Assembly: GCA_910584665.1 (NCBI GenBank)
Contig: CAJUBL010000011.1
Coordinates: 1 to 54,468 of the forward strand
Source of the DNA: an uncultured Muribaculaceae bacterium
GTDB taxonomy: Bacteria > Bacteroidota > Bacteroidia > Bacteroidales > Muribaculaceae
Direction: 5' to 3'
Length of the DNA: 54,468 nt
In this document: piece by piece, positions 7,957-17,255 of the stretch
Numbering within the stretch: the stretch's first letter is position 1
How the letters are laid out: every line of letters begins with the position of its first letter
Position numbers and translations under genes: made by a program
Notes under the pieces: model-generated
Told to the model about the DNA's origin: nothing
Seen by the model: the letters and a program-made list of their open reading frames with translations, nothing else
The model's database searches: none

Positions 7957-10170
7957 TCAGCTATGCATCGAGTAACTTATAGCGTCTGCTATAAGCGGCA
8001 TTATATCAGGATCGAGTCCCATTAGAATGAAAGCCTCCTTGTCAGACATCAGTTTTTCAGAGAATGCTTCCAGCGTAATGCCTCCCTGTGTAATACATAG
8101 CTTGTAGTAGTTGAGCGCATTGTTTTTATCGGCCATTGCCAATGCTAAATGTCCCATGTTGAGATAATCGTCGGCGGTGGCATTGTTGCCTGCTATATCG
8201 TCATAAAGTCTTGCTGCTTTGTCAAACTCACGCTTCATCATCAGGCACCATGCCAGTTGACGTTGAGCGCGGTGCTTCCTGTCATCAAGATAGTTTACCT
8301 TGTAATAATATTTTGAAGCCTTGTCATAATCTCCCATCTCGAGATAACAGTTGCCTATCGCCATCGAGGTGGATATCGATTCGACCTGTTCTCTGTCTGC
8401 AATACGTTTATAATAGTTGAGCGCTTCTGACGGATTTCCCAGCATGCGGTGACACAGCGCTATATGGCGTAGTGTCCATAGGCTCTCTGCATTCAGTAAT
8501 TCGGCCTGTTCGTAATATCTGAGAGCTTCCTCATAGTTATACTCCTTTTCGAAACAGTAACCGATCTTCTCGAACAGCTGTATGTCCGGGTATGATAATT
8601 CCTCGATTGCTTTGAACAGATTGAGAGCATCGGCGTAATACCGGTGCTTGAAATAAAATTCGGCAATGGCGGTAAGACTCTCGATATCGTTGAACTCCTT
8701 GCTTATGGCCGGTACCGTTACGAGATTCAGATCGGTGATAAACGGATCTTCAAATTCCCCTTTGCGCCTGAAGAGCTTGAAAAACCGGTAAAGATCCTGA
8801 ACATATCGGTTCATTATCGATGATCTTTGCCTGTTACCGTTATCCGGAAATGACGTTTGCATCTCAAGCAGTCCGTCTGTCTGGGCATTGAGCTGTCCTC
8901 TCAGCATCTCGCGTTGTGCTGCAGGTATATTTTTGAGAGACAGTGTGAATGAGTATTTGTCGCTGTTGCAGAAAACAGGGCTGTTTTCCAGTACTCTGAC
9001 CATATCGCTGAGTTCTGCCGGAACATCCATGACTTCCTGACGTTCGGTACTGAAGGGCAGGAACCAGTGGCTTATCTCGTTGAAGAACGGGAATGACTTG
9101 AGATGTGCGAAAGTCGACATGAACACATCACCCCCCTCCAGCTGTATCTCAAACAGTTTCCTTATCTTGTCGGCTATTCCCGATTTTTCCAGCATCTCCT
9201 GCCACTCCGGATTCATATCGGGACTCCCGGCCTCAGTTTCCATATCCATTTTCTCGATGTCCCCGAACCTCTTTGTGATCTCTGGCCTGAGCCTGATCAT
9301 CTCCGGTACGACCTCTTCCTGCATCGTACGGGTTATGCGTTCCGTATCGCGTGCTCTCACAAGTTCAAGGTACGCGTCGCGAAGGTCATTGTGCCAGTTG
9401 ACGTTATCTGACAGCAGTCTGAGGCGTGACTTTACTTTTGAATCAACATCGCGGTCACGGTATTTGTATAGAGACAGCATAAGTGCGATGACAGCCACCG
9501 ATGCGACATGATCATCACCGTTCTCGTATGCGTCAAGTAACAGTAACAGGCGTCGCGGGTCATTGTATTCAAGTTGACCGAGAAGTATTCCGGATGTTAC
9601 GAACTGTTTGAACAGACTGTAGTAACGGTCAGATCTGTACATCTCCGACAATTGTTCGTAGTCCTCGTTGGATAGCGGCATTGTTGTCCATAGCAGGTTA
9701 AACAGATCGCGTTCTGTCTGTTCCCGCTGACGCCGGTTATCACGGCTCGCACTGCTGTCAGGCGACAGATTCGCTCCTGTTGACCAATAGTCGCGGCACA
9801 GTTTCTCATAGCGTTTCAGCATGCTTCCGATGGATTCCTTCACCGATTGATTGATATAACGCAGGGTATTATAATATAATGTAGACGATCCGTTTGTCAG
9901 CGCATGTCGTTCGAGTATGTCAAGCAGCTGATACATACGTGTGACAATATTGTCATATACCTGGCGTCGCGACGGGTCGGAGACTCCCCTCATGGCATAG
10001 TCGAGCATATAGCGGTACGACTCCTCCAGACGTACTGCCTCGTCTGTGGTCTCCCAGGTCATCTGTTGTTCTGAGAATTCTCTCAGCAACTTGAATGCAG
10101 TGGCCAGTCTGCCCGATTTTATAGATTGCAGGATAATATTTTTTTTGGAGTAAATATCTTGATTTTTCAT
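7957..10170 (-). CDS. Large TPR-repeat protein of unknown function
   Basis: A 737-residue protein without signal peptide or membrane segment, so probably cytoplasmic. The N-terminal 450 residues are helical and charged, with no motif I recognise. From about residue 490 to 690 there are several degenerate tetratricopeptide repeats (for example YFKHRYYADALNLFKAIEEL, then EEALRYYEQAEL, SEALNYYKRIAD and DKASKYYYKVN). TPR tracts mediate protein binding, so a scaffold role is plausible but not shown. It stands alone between rlmH and gdhA, and the upstream region lacks a convincing promoter. Confidence 0.78.
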   Translation of the reverse strand: MKNQDIYSKKNIILQSIKSGRLATAFKLLREFSEQQMTWETTDEAVRLEESYRYMLDYAMRGVSDPSRRQVYDNIVTRMYQLLDILERHALTNGSSTLYYNTLRYINQSVKESIGSMLKRYEKLCRDYWSTGANLSPDSSASRDNRRQREQTERDLFNLLWTTMPLSNEDYEQLSEMYRSDRYYSLFKQFVTSGILLGQLEYNDPRRLLLLLDAYENGDDHVASVAVIALMLSLYKYRDRDVDSKVKSRLRLLSDNVNWHNDLRDAYLELVRARDTERITRTMQEEVVPEMIRLRPEITKRFGDIEKMDMETEAGSPDMNPEWQEMLEKSGIADKIRKLFEIQLEGGDVFMSTFAHLKSFPFFNEISHWFLPFSTERQEVMDVPAELSDMVRVLENSPVFCNSDKYSFTLSLKNIPAAQREMLRGQLNAQTDGLLEMQTSFPDNGNRQRSSIMNRYVQDLYRFFKLFRRKGEFEDPFITDLNLVTVPAISKEFNDIESLTAIAEFYFKHRYYADALNLFKAIEELSYPDIQLFEKIGYCFEKEYNYEEALRYYEQAELLNAESLWTLRHIALCHRMLGNPSEALNYYKRIADREQVESISTSMAIGNCYLEMGDYDKASKYYYKVNYLDDRKHRAQRQLAWCLMMKREFDKAARLYDDIAGNNATADDYLNMGHLALAMADKNNALNYYKLCITQGGITLEAFSEKLMSDKEAFILMGLDPDIMPLIADAISYSMHS

Positions 10171-10272
10171 AAAATTGAAAGCGTTTTCGATTTTAACAAA
10201 CTTGGTTGCAAAAATCCTGCCAAATTAAGTGAAATATTGATTTATAGACAAGATTTAGCAAATGATTTTTTT

Positions 10273-10303
10273 TTTGTTTTTATCCGGATTAAGTATACAT
10301 TTG
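10273..10303 (+). promoter_or_regulatory. Promoter for gdhA
   Basis: TTTG (10273-10276), 19 bases, then TACATTTG (10296-10303), a full consensus match. The -33 TTTG ends a long T run. The ATG is 36 bases beyond the -7 box. Confidence 0.75.
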
Positions 10304-10339
10304 CATCTGCATATTAAAAACAACCTTAAATTTTAATAT

Positions 10340-11677
10340 ATGGATATCAACAGAATCATGAACGACCTGGAAACCAAGCATCCGGGTGAGAAAGAATACC
10401 TCCAGGCAGTCAGGGAGGTCCTCCTGTCGGTAGGTGATGTTTACAATCAGCATCCTGAGTTTGAGCGTAACAGAATAATAGAGCGCATGGTTGAGCCTGA
10501 CCGTATAGTAACTTTCCGTGTGACATGGATTGACGACAAGGGTGAGATCCAGAACAACATAGGCTATCGTGTGCAATTCAATAATGCCATTGGCCCGTAC
10601 AAGGGCGGTATCCGTTTCCATGCTTCGGTAAATCTTTCGATACTTAAGTTCCTTGGTTTTGAGCAGACTTTCAAGAATGCCCTCACAACCCTTCCCATGG
10701 GTGGAGCCAAGGGTGGCAGTGATTTCTCGCCACGAGGCAGGAGCGATCGTGAGATTATGCGTTTCTGTCAGGCTTTCATCCTTTGTCTGTGGAAGAATCT
10801 CGGACCGGACCGTGATGTCCCGGCCGGAGATATAGGCGTAGGTGGCCGCGAGGTCGGATATATGTACGGTATGTATAAGAAACTCGTCGACGAGAATACC
10901 GGCACGTTCACCGGTAAAGGACTCAGTTTCGGCGGTTCCCGTATACGTCCGGAGGCAACCGGGTTCGGAGCGCTTTACTTCGTTCAGGATATCCTCAGAC
11001 GTCAGAATGACTCGCTCCAGGGCAAGACTGTCGCTATCTCTGGCTTTGGCAACGTGGCATGGGGTGCCGCTCTCAAGGCTACCGAACTCGGAGCAAAGGT
11101 TGTCACCATCTCTGGTCCGGACGGATATGTATATGATCCGGACGGTATAAAAGGCGAGAAGATTGATTATATGCTTGAATTACGTTCATCGGGTGAGGAT
11201 ATCGTGGCACCTTATGCCGAGAAATATCCCGAAGCTACATTCTTCCCGGGAAAGAAACCGTGGGTGCAGAAAGTTGACATCGCTCTGCCATGTGCCACTC
11301 AGAACGAGGTTAACGGCGAGGATGCCCAGAATCTGCTCGATAACGGTGTGAAACTTGTAGCAGAGGTTTCTAACATGGGTTGTACCCCGGAGGCTATAGA
11401 CGCATTTATCGCCGCCCGTATCACATATGCTCCCGGTAAGGCAGTGAATGCCGGCGGTGTTGCCACATCGGGTCTTGAGATGAGCCAGAACGCCGAGCAT
11501 CTACAGTGGTCTGCGGCTGAGGTTGACGCCAAACTGCATGAGATCATGCATAACATACACCAGCAGTGCGTCGAGCACGGAACAGAACCCGACGGCTATG
11601 TCAACTACATGAAAGGCGCCAATATTGCCGGATTCATGAAAGTTGCCGATGCAATGATGGCTCAGGGTGTTATCTGA
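10340..11677 (+). CDS. gdhA: NADP-specific glutamate dehydrogenase
   Basis: Reductive amination of 2-oxoglutarate to glutamate, the main ammonium-assimilating reaction in many gut Bacteroidetes. The 445-residue hexameric-type enzyme contains the substrate loop YKGGIRFH (residues 87-94), the catalytic-lysine motif PMGGAKGGSDF (119-129) and DVPAGDIGVGGREVGYM. The Rossmann domain follows with ISGFGNVAWGAA. The length and the sequence around the cofactor site fit the NADP-dependent class. It is monocistronic, with a consensus promoter ahead and a strong terminator behind. Confidence 0.96.
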   Translation: MDINRIMNDLETKHPGEKEYLQAVREVLLSVGDVYNQHPEFERNRIIERMVEPDRIVTFRVTWIDDKGEIQNNIGYRVQFNNAIGPYKGGIRFHASVNLSILKFLGFEQTFKNALTTLPMGGAKGGSDFSPRGRSDREIMRFCQAFILCLWKNLGPDRDVPAGDIGVGGREVGYMYGMYKKLVDENTGTFTGKGLSFGGSRIRPEATGFGALYFVQDILRRQNDSLQGKTVAISGFGNVAWGAALKATELGAKVVTISGPDGYVYDPDGIKGEKIDYMLELRSSGEDIVAPYAEKYPEATFFPGKKPWVQKVDIALPCATQNEVNGEDAQNLLDNGVKLVAEVSNMGCTPEAIDAFIAARITYAPGKAVNAGGVATSGLEMSQNAEHLQWSAAEVDAKLHEIMHNIHQQCVEHGTEPDGYVNYMKGANIAGFMKVADAMMAQGVI

Positions 11678-11721
11678 TCTGATGCAGACACTCCCCTGGC
11701 GGAGTCCTGATTCATAACATT

Positions 11722-11766
11722 TTGGGGCCGATACCTTGTGTGTCGGCCTCAAGTTTTTTATTTTTG
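11722..11766 (+). terminator. Rho-independent terminator of gdhA
   Basis: A 10-bp stem, 11722-11731 (TTGGGGCCGA) pairing with 11743-11752 (TCGGCCTCAA) with one G-T pair. The loop is 11 bases, and a T-rich tail begins at 11754. Confidence 0.9.
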
Positions 11767-11809
11767 AAAAATATATTAATAAAATGTAAGTTTATTCAGA
11801 TTTTTAATC

Positions 11810-11817
11810 TATATTTG
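11810..11817 (+). promoter_or_regulatory. -7 box of the TPR/HTH regulator gene
   Basis: TATATTTG, an exact TAnnTTTG match, 31 bases before the ATG at 11849. The -33 region is AT-rich without a clear TTTG. Confidence 0.42.
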
Positions 11818-11848
11818 AGCTCGAATTGATATAAACCTCCTTTAATAC

Positions 11849-13414
11849 ATGAAATTTATCCCCTTATTTTTATCAGCAGTCTTTCTCCTGTTGACTTTGC
11901 CGGGTTACTCTGCGGAATACGATATTGAAGGAGTGCTTGATAAGCTTGATGATGCGGTAGCAAACAGTGATTTCTATTATAGACGCAGAGCATATTGTAT
12001 CGATTCGATAAAAAAATCGATGCCTGACTCTACTGTCAGTCTCAGAATTGCCCGTTACGAACGTATTGGTGATGAGTTTTCTCTGTTTGACAATGACTCA
12101 GTGCTTATATATTATTCACGGGGACTGAATGCGGCCATAGAGTGTGGCTGCGACTCGCTGATTGATGTTTTTCGGCTTAAACTTTCATCGCACATGCCGA
12201 TAGCCGGATTTGTCACTCTCGCCACTACCTATTATGAATCGGTTGACACCGCAGGCATGTCAGACGACATGAAATATCTGTATTTCAGGTCGGGGCGTGA
12301 TATGAACTATTTCATCGGCATTCTTTACCGGTCGTTTTCCTCTGACCCGGACATATGGACCCGGCATATTTTGGAGTGTCAGCGTAATATGATTGAATTT
12401 CAGGATAAGACTACCGATAGGTATTCGATGGATATGTGCGATTATTACTTCCTGACAAACCGTTCGTCACAAGCATGGGAAACGCTCATCATGCTTCTTG
12501 ACCGTGCCTCACCCGATACATATATCTATGCCAGTGTGGCACGGTCTCTTGCACGTATTGCCGGTCAGCGTGGTGATACCGATGCCCTTAAATATTATCT
12601 TGCGGTCGCAGCCAGAGTCGACATCACGTCGGGCACACGCGAAGTCTCTTCGTTACAGCAGCTTGCCGCACTTCTCTTTAAAGAGAATGATGTGTACCGG
12701 GCCTATGGATATATGACGGCCTCTCTTAATAACGCCGCAGAGTGTAATGCAGTGGCACGTATTCGTGAAATCTCACCTCAGTTGCCTCTCATATCAAGAT
12801 CACACGAGAAACTTATGGACTGGTGGACAGTAGCCTATGCCGTTATTATATCCGTGCTTGCCACCTGTATCATTGTTATTATAGTAATCGCATATTCACT
12901 TGTGCGCCATCTTAGGAGGATGAAAGCAATGCAATCCCGGCTTGTTGATGCCAACAGAGCCAAGGAAGTGTATATAAGCCAGTTCATGGTATTGTGCTCT
13001 GTATATATGGAAAAACTCAATCAGTTCAACAGTCTGGTTAACCGTAAGATCGGATCCGGGCAGACCGATGAGCTCTATCGGCTTACCAGAACAGGAAAAC
13101 TTGTCGAGGAACAGACCAGAGATTTTTATCCTGTATTTGATGATGCGTTCCTGCACATATATCCCACCTTTGTAGACGAAGTCAACAGTCTTCTGTTGCC
13201 ATCCGGGAAGATTGTATTGAAAGATGGTGAACGTCTCAATACCGATCTGCGCATCCTTGCCTGCATACGGCTCGGACTGGTTGACGCTAACCGGATATCC
13301 CAGATTCTCAACTACTCGGTCAATACAATATACTCTTACCGCAACCGGTTGCGTAACCGTGCCATAAACAGAGATACGTTTGAGTCCGATCTGATGCGTC
13401 TCGGATTGAAGTAA
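11849..13414 (+). CDS. Membrane-bound TPR/HTH regulator (DUF6377-like)
   Basis: A 521-residue protein. A signal peptide (to about residue 21, ending GYSA) leads into a periplasmic helical repeat region, probably degenerate TPRs (about 25-325). One transmembrane helix follows, TVAYAVIISVLATCIIVIIV (about 327-346). After it come a coiled-coil linker and a cytoplasmic C-terminal domain containing LRILACIRLGLVDANRISQIL and NTIYSYRNRLRNRA, a LuxR-like helix-turn-helix. This matches the DUF6377 family of Bacteroidetes, thought to be one-piece signal-to-DNA regulators. No target gene is evident. It converges on mutL with a five-base gap. Confidence 0.82.
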   Translation: MKFIPLFLSAVFLLLTLPGYSAEYDIEGVLDKLDDAVANSDFYYRRRAYCIDSIKKSMPDSTVSLRIARYERIGDEFSLFDNDSVLIYYSRGLNAAIECGCDSLIDVFRLKLSSHMPIAGFVTLATTYYESVDTAGMSDDMKYLYFRSGRDMNYFIGILYRSFSSDPDIWTRHILECQRNMIEFQDKTTDRYSMDMCDYYFLTNRSSQAWETLIMLLDRASPDTYIYASVARSLARIAGQRGDTDALKYYLAVAARVDITSGTREVSSLQQLAALLFKENDVYRAYGYMTASLNNAAECNAVARIREISPQLPLISRSHEKLMDWWTVAYAVIISVLATCIIVIIVIAYSLVRHLRRMKAMQSRLVDANRAKEVYISQFMVLCSVYMEKLNQFNSLVNRKIGSGQTDELYRLTRTGKLVEEQTRDFYPVFDDAFLHIYPTFVDEVNSLLLPSGKIVLKDGERLNTDLRILACIRLGLVDANRISQILNYSVNTIYSYRNRLRNRAINRDTFESDLMRLGLK

Positions 13415-13419
13415 GGAGT

Positions 13420-15357
13420 CTAAAAAGACCGGGTTAGTGTCTCGGTATCGATAATTTTCAATACTAATAATCCGTCGGGTGTGTATGTCGGTGTCGATAG
13501 CGAGAACAGGTCGCTTAGCAGTCTTTCCATATCATCGGCTGATAGCGCCTGACCGCTTCTTATAGCCGTCGACCTGGCCATTGACAGAGCTATCTCCTGT
13601 TCCAGTGTCCCGGCAATGTCTGTGCCTTTTGTCGAGATGGCATCGATGATACCGTTCAGCAGTTCCACCGGATTGCTTTTTGCGACTATCGCCGGAATAC
13701 CGTTTATAGCCCAGCTCCCTTTTCCTGCCTTGACAATGTCAAATCCGGTCTCGGTTATTCTGTCCTTGAAATCATTCAGCGTTACTTCCTGTCCCGGTGT
13801 CAGTGAGATCATCTCGGGAAATATCAGTGACTGTGTGGCATGGCTTTTACCTTTTACATCTTCGAGATACCGTTCATACAATACTCTCACATGGGCTCTG
13901 TGCTGGTCTATTATCAGTAATCCGGAGCGTGCCGGAGACAATATATATTTGTTTTTGAACTGCATAACGCTGCCATACTCGGTATTGCGGTTCTCGTCTC
14001 TGTCGTTGAACATGTCCATACTTCTGATGTCGTCCGTGATGTCAGGCTGTGCCATCATGAGGCGGCTGGTATCGGTCCGGTCTGTGTCATTGCCTGCGTT
14101 GTTCCATCGGCTGTATAGTCTGTCCCAGTCACTGAATGTACCCATGGTATCTTTTTTCCAGTTGAGGGCCGATGACTTTATACCTCTGGTATCCGCACTG
14201 TTGCCCATATAGTTTCTTACCGCTGAGGGAAGACCTGTTGTGCCTGCATCAAACGGATTGTATGTCTCCGCATCCTCTCCCAGATCAGGTTTATCGGTGA
14301 TGGTTGGTGCGAAAACTGGAATTTCAGGAACATCGTCCTCCGAGAAATCCATCGCCGGCGCGACGTTGAATTTTCCTAACGACTCGCGAACGGCGGCTTC
14401 AAGTATCTGCCATATTGACTGTTCGTTTTCAAACTTTATCTCATTCTTTGTCGGATGTATGTTTACATCTATTGTAGCCGGATCTACTTCAAAGTTTATG
14501 AAGTAATTGGGCTGTACATCAGGCCCTATCAGTTTTTCATAACAATTCATGATGGCCTTGTGGAAGTAAGGGTGCTTCATATTGCGGCCGTTGACAAAGA
14601 AGTACTGAAGCCAGTTGCGGCGTCTGGCACCCTCCGGAAGTCCGGCAAAACCGTTGATCCTTACTATCGAGGTCGATGTCTCTATGGGCAGAAGCTGTCG
14701 CTCCACGCTCTTCCCGAATAGCTGGCCGATGCGTTGTTTGAGACTTCCTGGCATCAGCTGGTGCATGATATTGTCATTATGCATCAGCATCAGTTCGTGA
14801 TTGGGATTGACAAGTGCGAGCCGCTCGAATTCGTGAACTATATTAGCCAGTTCAACTGCGTCTTTCTTAAGAAATTTACGACGTGCCGGAACATTGAAAA
14901 AAAGATTTTTCACACTTATGCTTGTACCGGGCGTACATGCCTCCGGTTCTTGTGATTCAACCTTCGATCCGTTGATACACAGGCGTGTACCTATATTGTC
15001 ATCTCTTCTCATTGTACGCAGTTCCACTTGAGAGACTGCGGCTATCGACGCCAGAGCCTCACCTCTGAAGCCCATTGTGCTCAGTGCGAACAGGTCAGCG
15101 GCGTTTGTGATCTTGGATGTCGAGTGGCGTTCGAATGCCATTCGTGCGTCTGTGCCGCTCATTCCCGATCCGTTGTCAACCACTTGTATCAGTGTGCGTC
15201 CTGCATCTTTAAGTATTATCTTTATGACAGTCGCGCCGGCGTCTGCGGCATTTTCTACAAGCTCTTTGACCACCGATGCGGGGCGCTGTATCACCTCTCC
15301 GGCAGCTATCTGGTTGGCTACAGAGTCTGGAAGTAATCTTATTACGTCGTTCTTCAT
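13420..15357 (-). CDS. mutL: DNA mismatch repair protein MutL
   Basis: A 645-residue protein. The N-terminal GHKL ATPase is intact: IAAGEVIQRPASVVKELVEN-type motif I, DNGSGM, and TMGFRGEALASI. The C-terminal dimerisation domain is also present. The metal-dependent endonuclease motif DQHA-x2-E-x4-E found in most bacterial MutL proteins without MutH is altered. It reads DQHRAHVRVLYE at about 484-495, so the Ala and the first Glu are replaced. The usual CPHGRP site also reads TPTYTP (about 622). It may therefore lack nicking activity. It has its own promoter, divergent from the next gene. Confidence 0.93.
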   Translation of the reverse strand: MKNDVIRLLPDSVANQIAAGEVIQRPASVVKELVENAADAGATVIKIILKDAGRTLIQVVDNGSGMSGTDARMAFERHSTSKITNAADLFALSTMGFRGEALASIAAVSQVELRTMRRDDNIGTRLCINGSKVESQEPEACTPGTSISVKNLFFNVPARRKFLKKDAVELANIVHEFERLALVNPNHELMLMHNDNIMHQLMPGSLKQRIGQLFGKSVERQLLPIETSTSIVRINGFAGLPEGARRRNWLQYFFVNGRNMKHPYFHKAIMNCYEKLIGPDVQPNYFINFEVDPATIDVNIHPTKNEIKFENEQSIWQILEAAVRESLGKFNVAPAMDFSEDDVPEIPVFAPTITDKPDLGEDAETYNPFDAGTTGLPSAVRNYMGNSADTRGIKSSALNWKKDTMGTFSDWDRLYSRWNNAGNDTDRTDTSRLMMAQPDITDDIRSMDMFNDRDENRNTEYGSVMQFKNKYILSPARSGLLIIDQHRAHVRVLYERYLEDVKGKSHATQSLIFPEMISLTPGQEVTLNDFKDRITETGFDIVKAGKGSWAINGIPAIVAKSNPVELLNGIIDAISTKGTDIAGTLEQEIALSMARSTAIRSGQALSADDMERLLSDLFSLSTPTYTPDGLLVLKIIDTETLTRSF

Positions 15358-15383
15358 TTTGTTCTGTTCTTCTCTTTACGAAA

Positions 15384-15415
15384 TAAAAGTACTGCTTATC
15401 TGTCATATGGCCAAA
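15384..15415 (-). promoter_or_regulatory. Promoter for mutL
   Basis: On the minus strand TTTG (15415-15412), 20 bases, then TACTTTTA (15391-15384), one mismatch to TAnnTTTG. It lies 26 bases before the mutL ATG. Confidence 0.6.
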
Positions 15416-15430
15416 CACATGTTCATAAGT

Positions 15431-15461
15431 TTTTCCTTTTGTAAAAAACTCGCTACCTTTG
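15431..15461 (+). promoter_or_regulatory. Promoter of the ATP-grasp-like gene, very short leader
   Basis: TTTT (15431-15434), 19 bases, then TACCTTTG (15454-15461). The ATG begins only 10 bases after the -7 box, so the mRNA leader would be about five to seven bases. Confidence 0.55.
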
Positions 15462-15471
15462 TATCCGGTCT

Positions 15472-16611
15472 ATGAATAGAGTGTTTGTTTTCAATCCGGA
15501 GAATGATTTGGCGCTTGCTGCCGGTTCGCCTCATTTCACACCTCCTGCCGCGGCTTTGCATCTTGCATCGGCTGGTGCCCTTCTTCCGTTGTGGTATGCC
15601 GGTTACGGCGACTTTGTACTCGCTCGTGATGCAGATATTTCCTGGATAGACAAGGTTGGCGGGATGTTTGGATTCGGAGCATGTGTCGTATCGGATGTTC
15701 CGGTTGACGCCGTGGATTTCAGGCCATGGGGATGGTCTGGATATATACGGCGGAAGTTGATGCTGTCCGGTGCGCCCGATTGTTGTCTGCCTGATGATGA
15801 ACGTCTTGAATACATTCGTAAATATAGCCACCGGTATACCTCGGTGCTCATGCATAGGGCTGTTTCGCGTCTGACTCTGCCCTATCCGCTCCCGCCCGAA
15901 CCGCTTATGGTAAGGGATGTCGCTGTAATTGTAGATCTGATTGAACGTGGTGTCTGCCTGTTTGTTAAGTCTCCGTTGTCGGGAAGCGGCCGTGGTATCC
16001 TTGATTCATGTTCAGCTCCATTGCGACAGATTGTAAGGCTTGCGTCAGGCGTGATTAAACGTCAGGGTGCTGTGTTGGTGGAGCGGCGACTCAATAAGAT
16101 TTCCGATTTTGCCATGTTGTATGATTATTATGGTGGCCATGCCCGTTTTGTCGGATATTCATCGTTCTTCAATGCCGGATATTCGACCTATAGCGGTAAT
16201 ATGCTTATGTCCGATGAAATGTTGAGATCCCATATAGTCTCTTCAGGTATCCCTGCCGAGTGGCTTGATGTGACACGTGATGCCGTATCGTGCGCTCTTG
16301 AGTCGGTATTCGGTGACCGCTATGATGGTCCGCTGGGGGTTGATATGATGGTATATGACCGCAACGGCACCCCTTGTATTGCTCCGTGTGTGGAGGTCAA
16401 TGTGCGTATGACTATGGGACGTGTGGCCCACACGCTTGCTTCCCGGTACATCGCTCCGGGGCTTAAAGGTGTCCTGAGGATTGTTCACAATCCTTCAGGA
16501 GTTCTTTCTGATGCGTGCGATGTGGTCGGTAACCGTCTCGTCGGCGGTTCGGTATTCCTTACACCACCGGACAACAATGATTTTGCTTTTCTTATGGAAA
16601 TCCCGAAGTGA
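15472..16611 (+). CDS. Conserved protein with ATP-grasp-like C-terminal half
   Basis: A 379-residue cytoplasmic protein with no signal peptide, starting MNRVFVFNPENDLALA. I do not recognise a named family. The second half has features of an ATP-grasp fold: CLFVKSPLSGSGRGI resembles the Lys plus small-residue ATP loop (about residues 160-175), and GPLGVDMMVYD followed by EVNVRMTMGR resembles the metal-binding D...E-x-N-x-R segment (about 285-320). ATP-grasp enzymes ligate a carboxylate to an amine or thiol, so an unidentified ligase is a reasonable hypothesis. It is monocistronic, with a very short leader, and convergent with maf. Confidence 0.68.
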   Translation: MNRVFVFNPENDLALAAGSPHFTPPAAALHLASAGALLPLWYAGYGDFVLARDADISWIDKVGGMFGFGACVVSDVPVDAVDFRPWGWSGYIRRKLMLSGAPDCCLPDDERLEYIRKYSHRYTSVLMHRAVSRLTLPYPLPPEPLMVRDVAVIVDLIERGVCLFVKSPLSGSGRGILDSCSAPLRQIVRLASGVIKRQGAVLVERRLNKISDFAMLYDYYGGHARFVGYSSFFNAGYSTYSGNMLMSDEMLRSHIVSSGIPAEWLDVTRDAVSCALESVFGDRYDGPLGVDMMVYDRNGTPCIAPCVEVNVRMTMGRVAHTLASRYIAPGLKGVLRIVHNPSGVLSDACDVVGNRLVGGSVFLTPPDNNDFAFLMEIPK

Positions 16612-16649
16612 TTTAAGAAACTGTTTAAATTAATATGATGCAGATTTGA

Positions 16650-17255
16650 TCATAACTCCTGAAGCTTCCTGTATAAATCGTGAAGCGGCAATCCCATCAC
16701 GTTATAGAAGCATCCTTCGATACCGGTTATGCCTACATAGCCTATCCATTCCTGTATACCATAGGCACCTGCCTTGTCCATGGGCTTGTAACGGTCTATA
16801 TAGTACCTTATCTGCTCATCGGTCAGAGTATCGAACCGAACCTTCGTTCTGGTTGAGAAACTTACTGACCGGTCGCGTGTGGTGAGAGTTACTCCGGTCA
16901 CCACTGTATGCGTCTTACCGCTTATCGCTTTGAGCATCCTTTCCGCATCCTCGCTGTCCTGAGGTTTGCCGAGTACTTTACCGTCAAGGATCACGACAGT
17001 ATCGGCCGTAATCAGAACATCATTGACATCAAGAAGAGACCTGTCGTAAGAGTCGCGTTTTTTGCATGATAAGTATTCGGGTACTGCTTCGGCCGGCATA
17101 TCGGCAGGATAGCTCTCGTCGACATCATGTAGTTCTACAACATGCATGTCAGTGTCCAGTGATCCTAACAGTTCGCGGCGTCTCGGCGATCCGCTTGCCA
17201 AAAGTAAATGTTTTCCTCTGATCATGATTGGGAAGATTGCTGCCTTATTTACCAT
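16650..17255 (-). CDS. maf: Maf-like nucleotide pyrophosphatase
   Basis: A 201-residue member of the Maf/HAM1-like superfamily, which hydrolyses non-canonical or modified nucleoside triphosphates to monophosphates. Signatures present are LLLASGSPRRRELL near the N-terminus, DVDESYP, ITADTVVILDGKVLGKP with the catalytic Asp, and the C-terminal KAGAYGIQ and VMGLPLH. The ATG at 17255 overlaps the stop of the preceding phosphatase gene; a second ATG at 17225 (MIRGKHLLL) fits the usual N-terminal length better. It is the last gene of the operon that begins at 20041. Confidence 0.9.
   Translation of the reverse strand: MVNKAAIFPIMIRGKHLLLASGSPRRRELLGSLDTDMHVVELHDVDESYPADMPAEAVPEYLSCKKRDSYDRSLLDVNDVLITADTVVILDGKVLGKPQDSEDAERMLKAISGKTHTVVTGVTLTTRDRSVSFSTRTKVRFDTLTDEQIRYYIDRYKPMDKAGAYGIQEWIGYVGITGIEGCFYNVMGLPLHDLYRKLQEL

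Noticed and set aside
10261..10280. Long T run as an rho-independent terminator
   Set aside because: No hairpin precedes it on the plus strand. It forms part of the gdhA promoter region.
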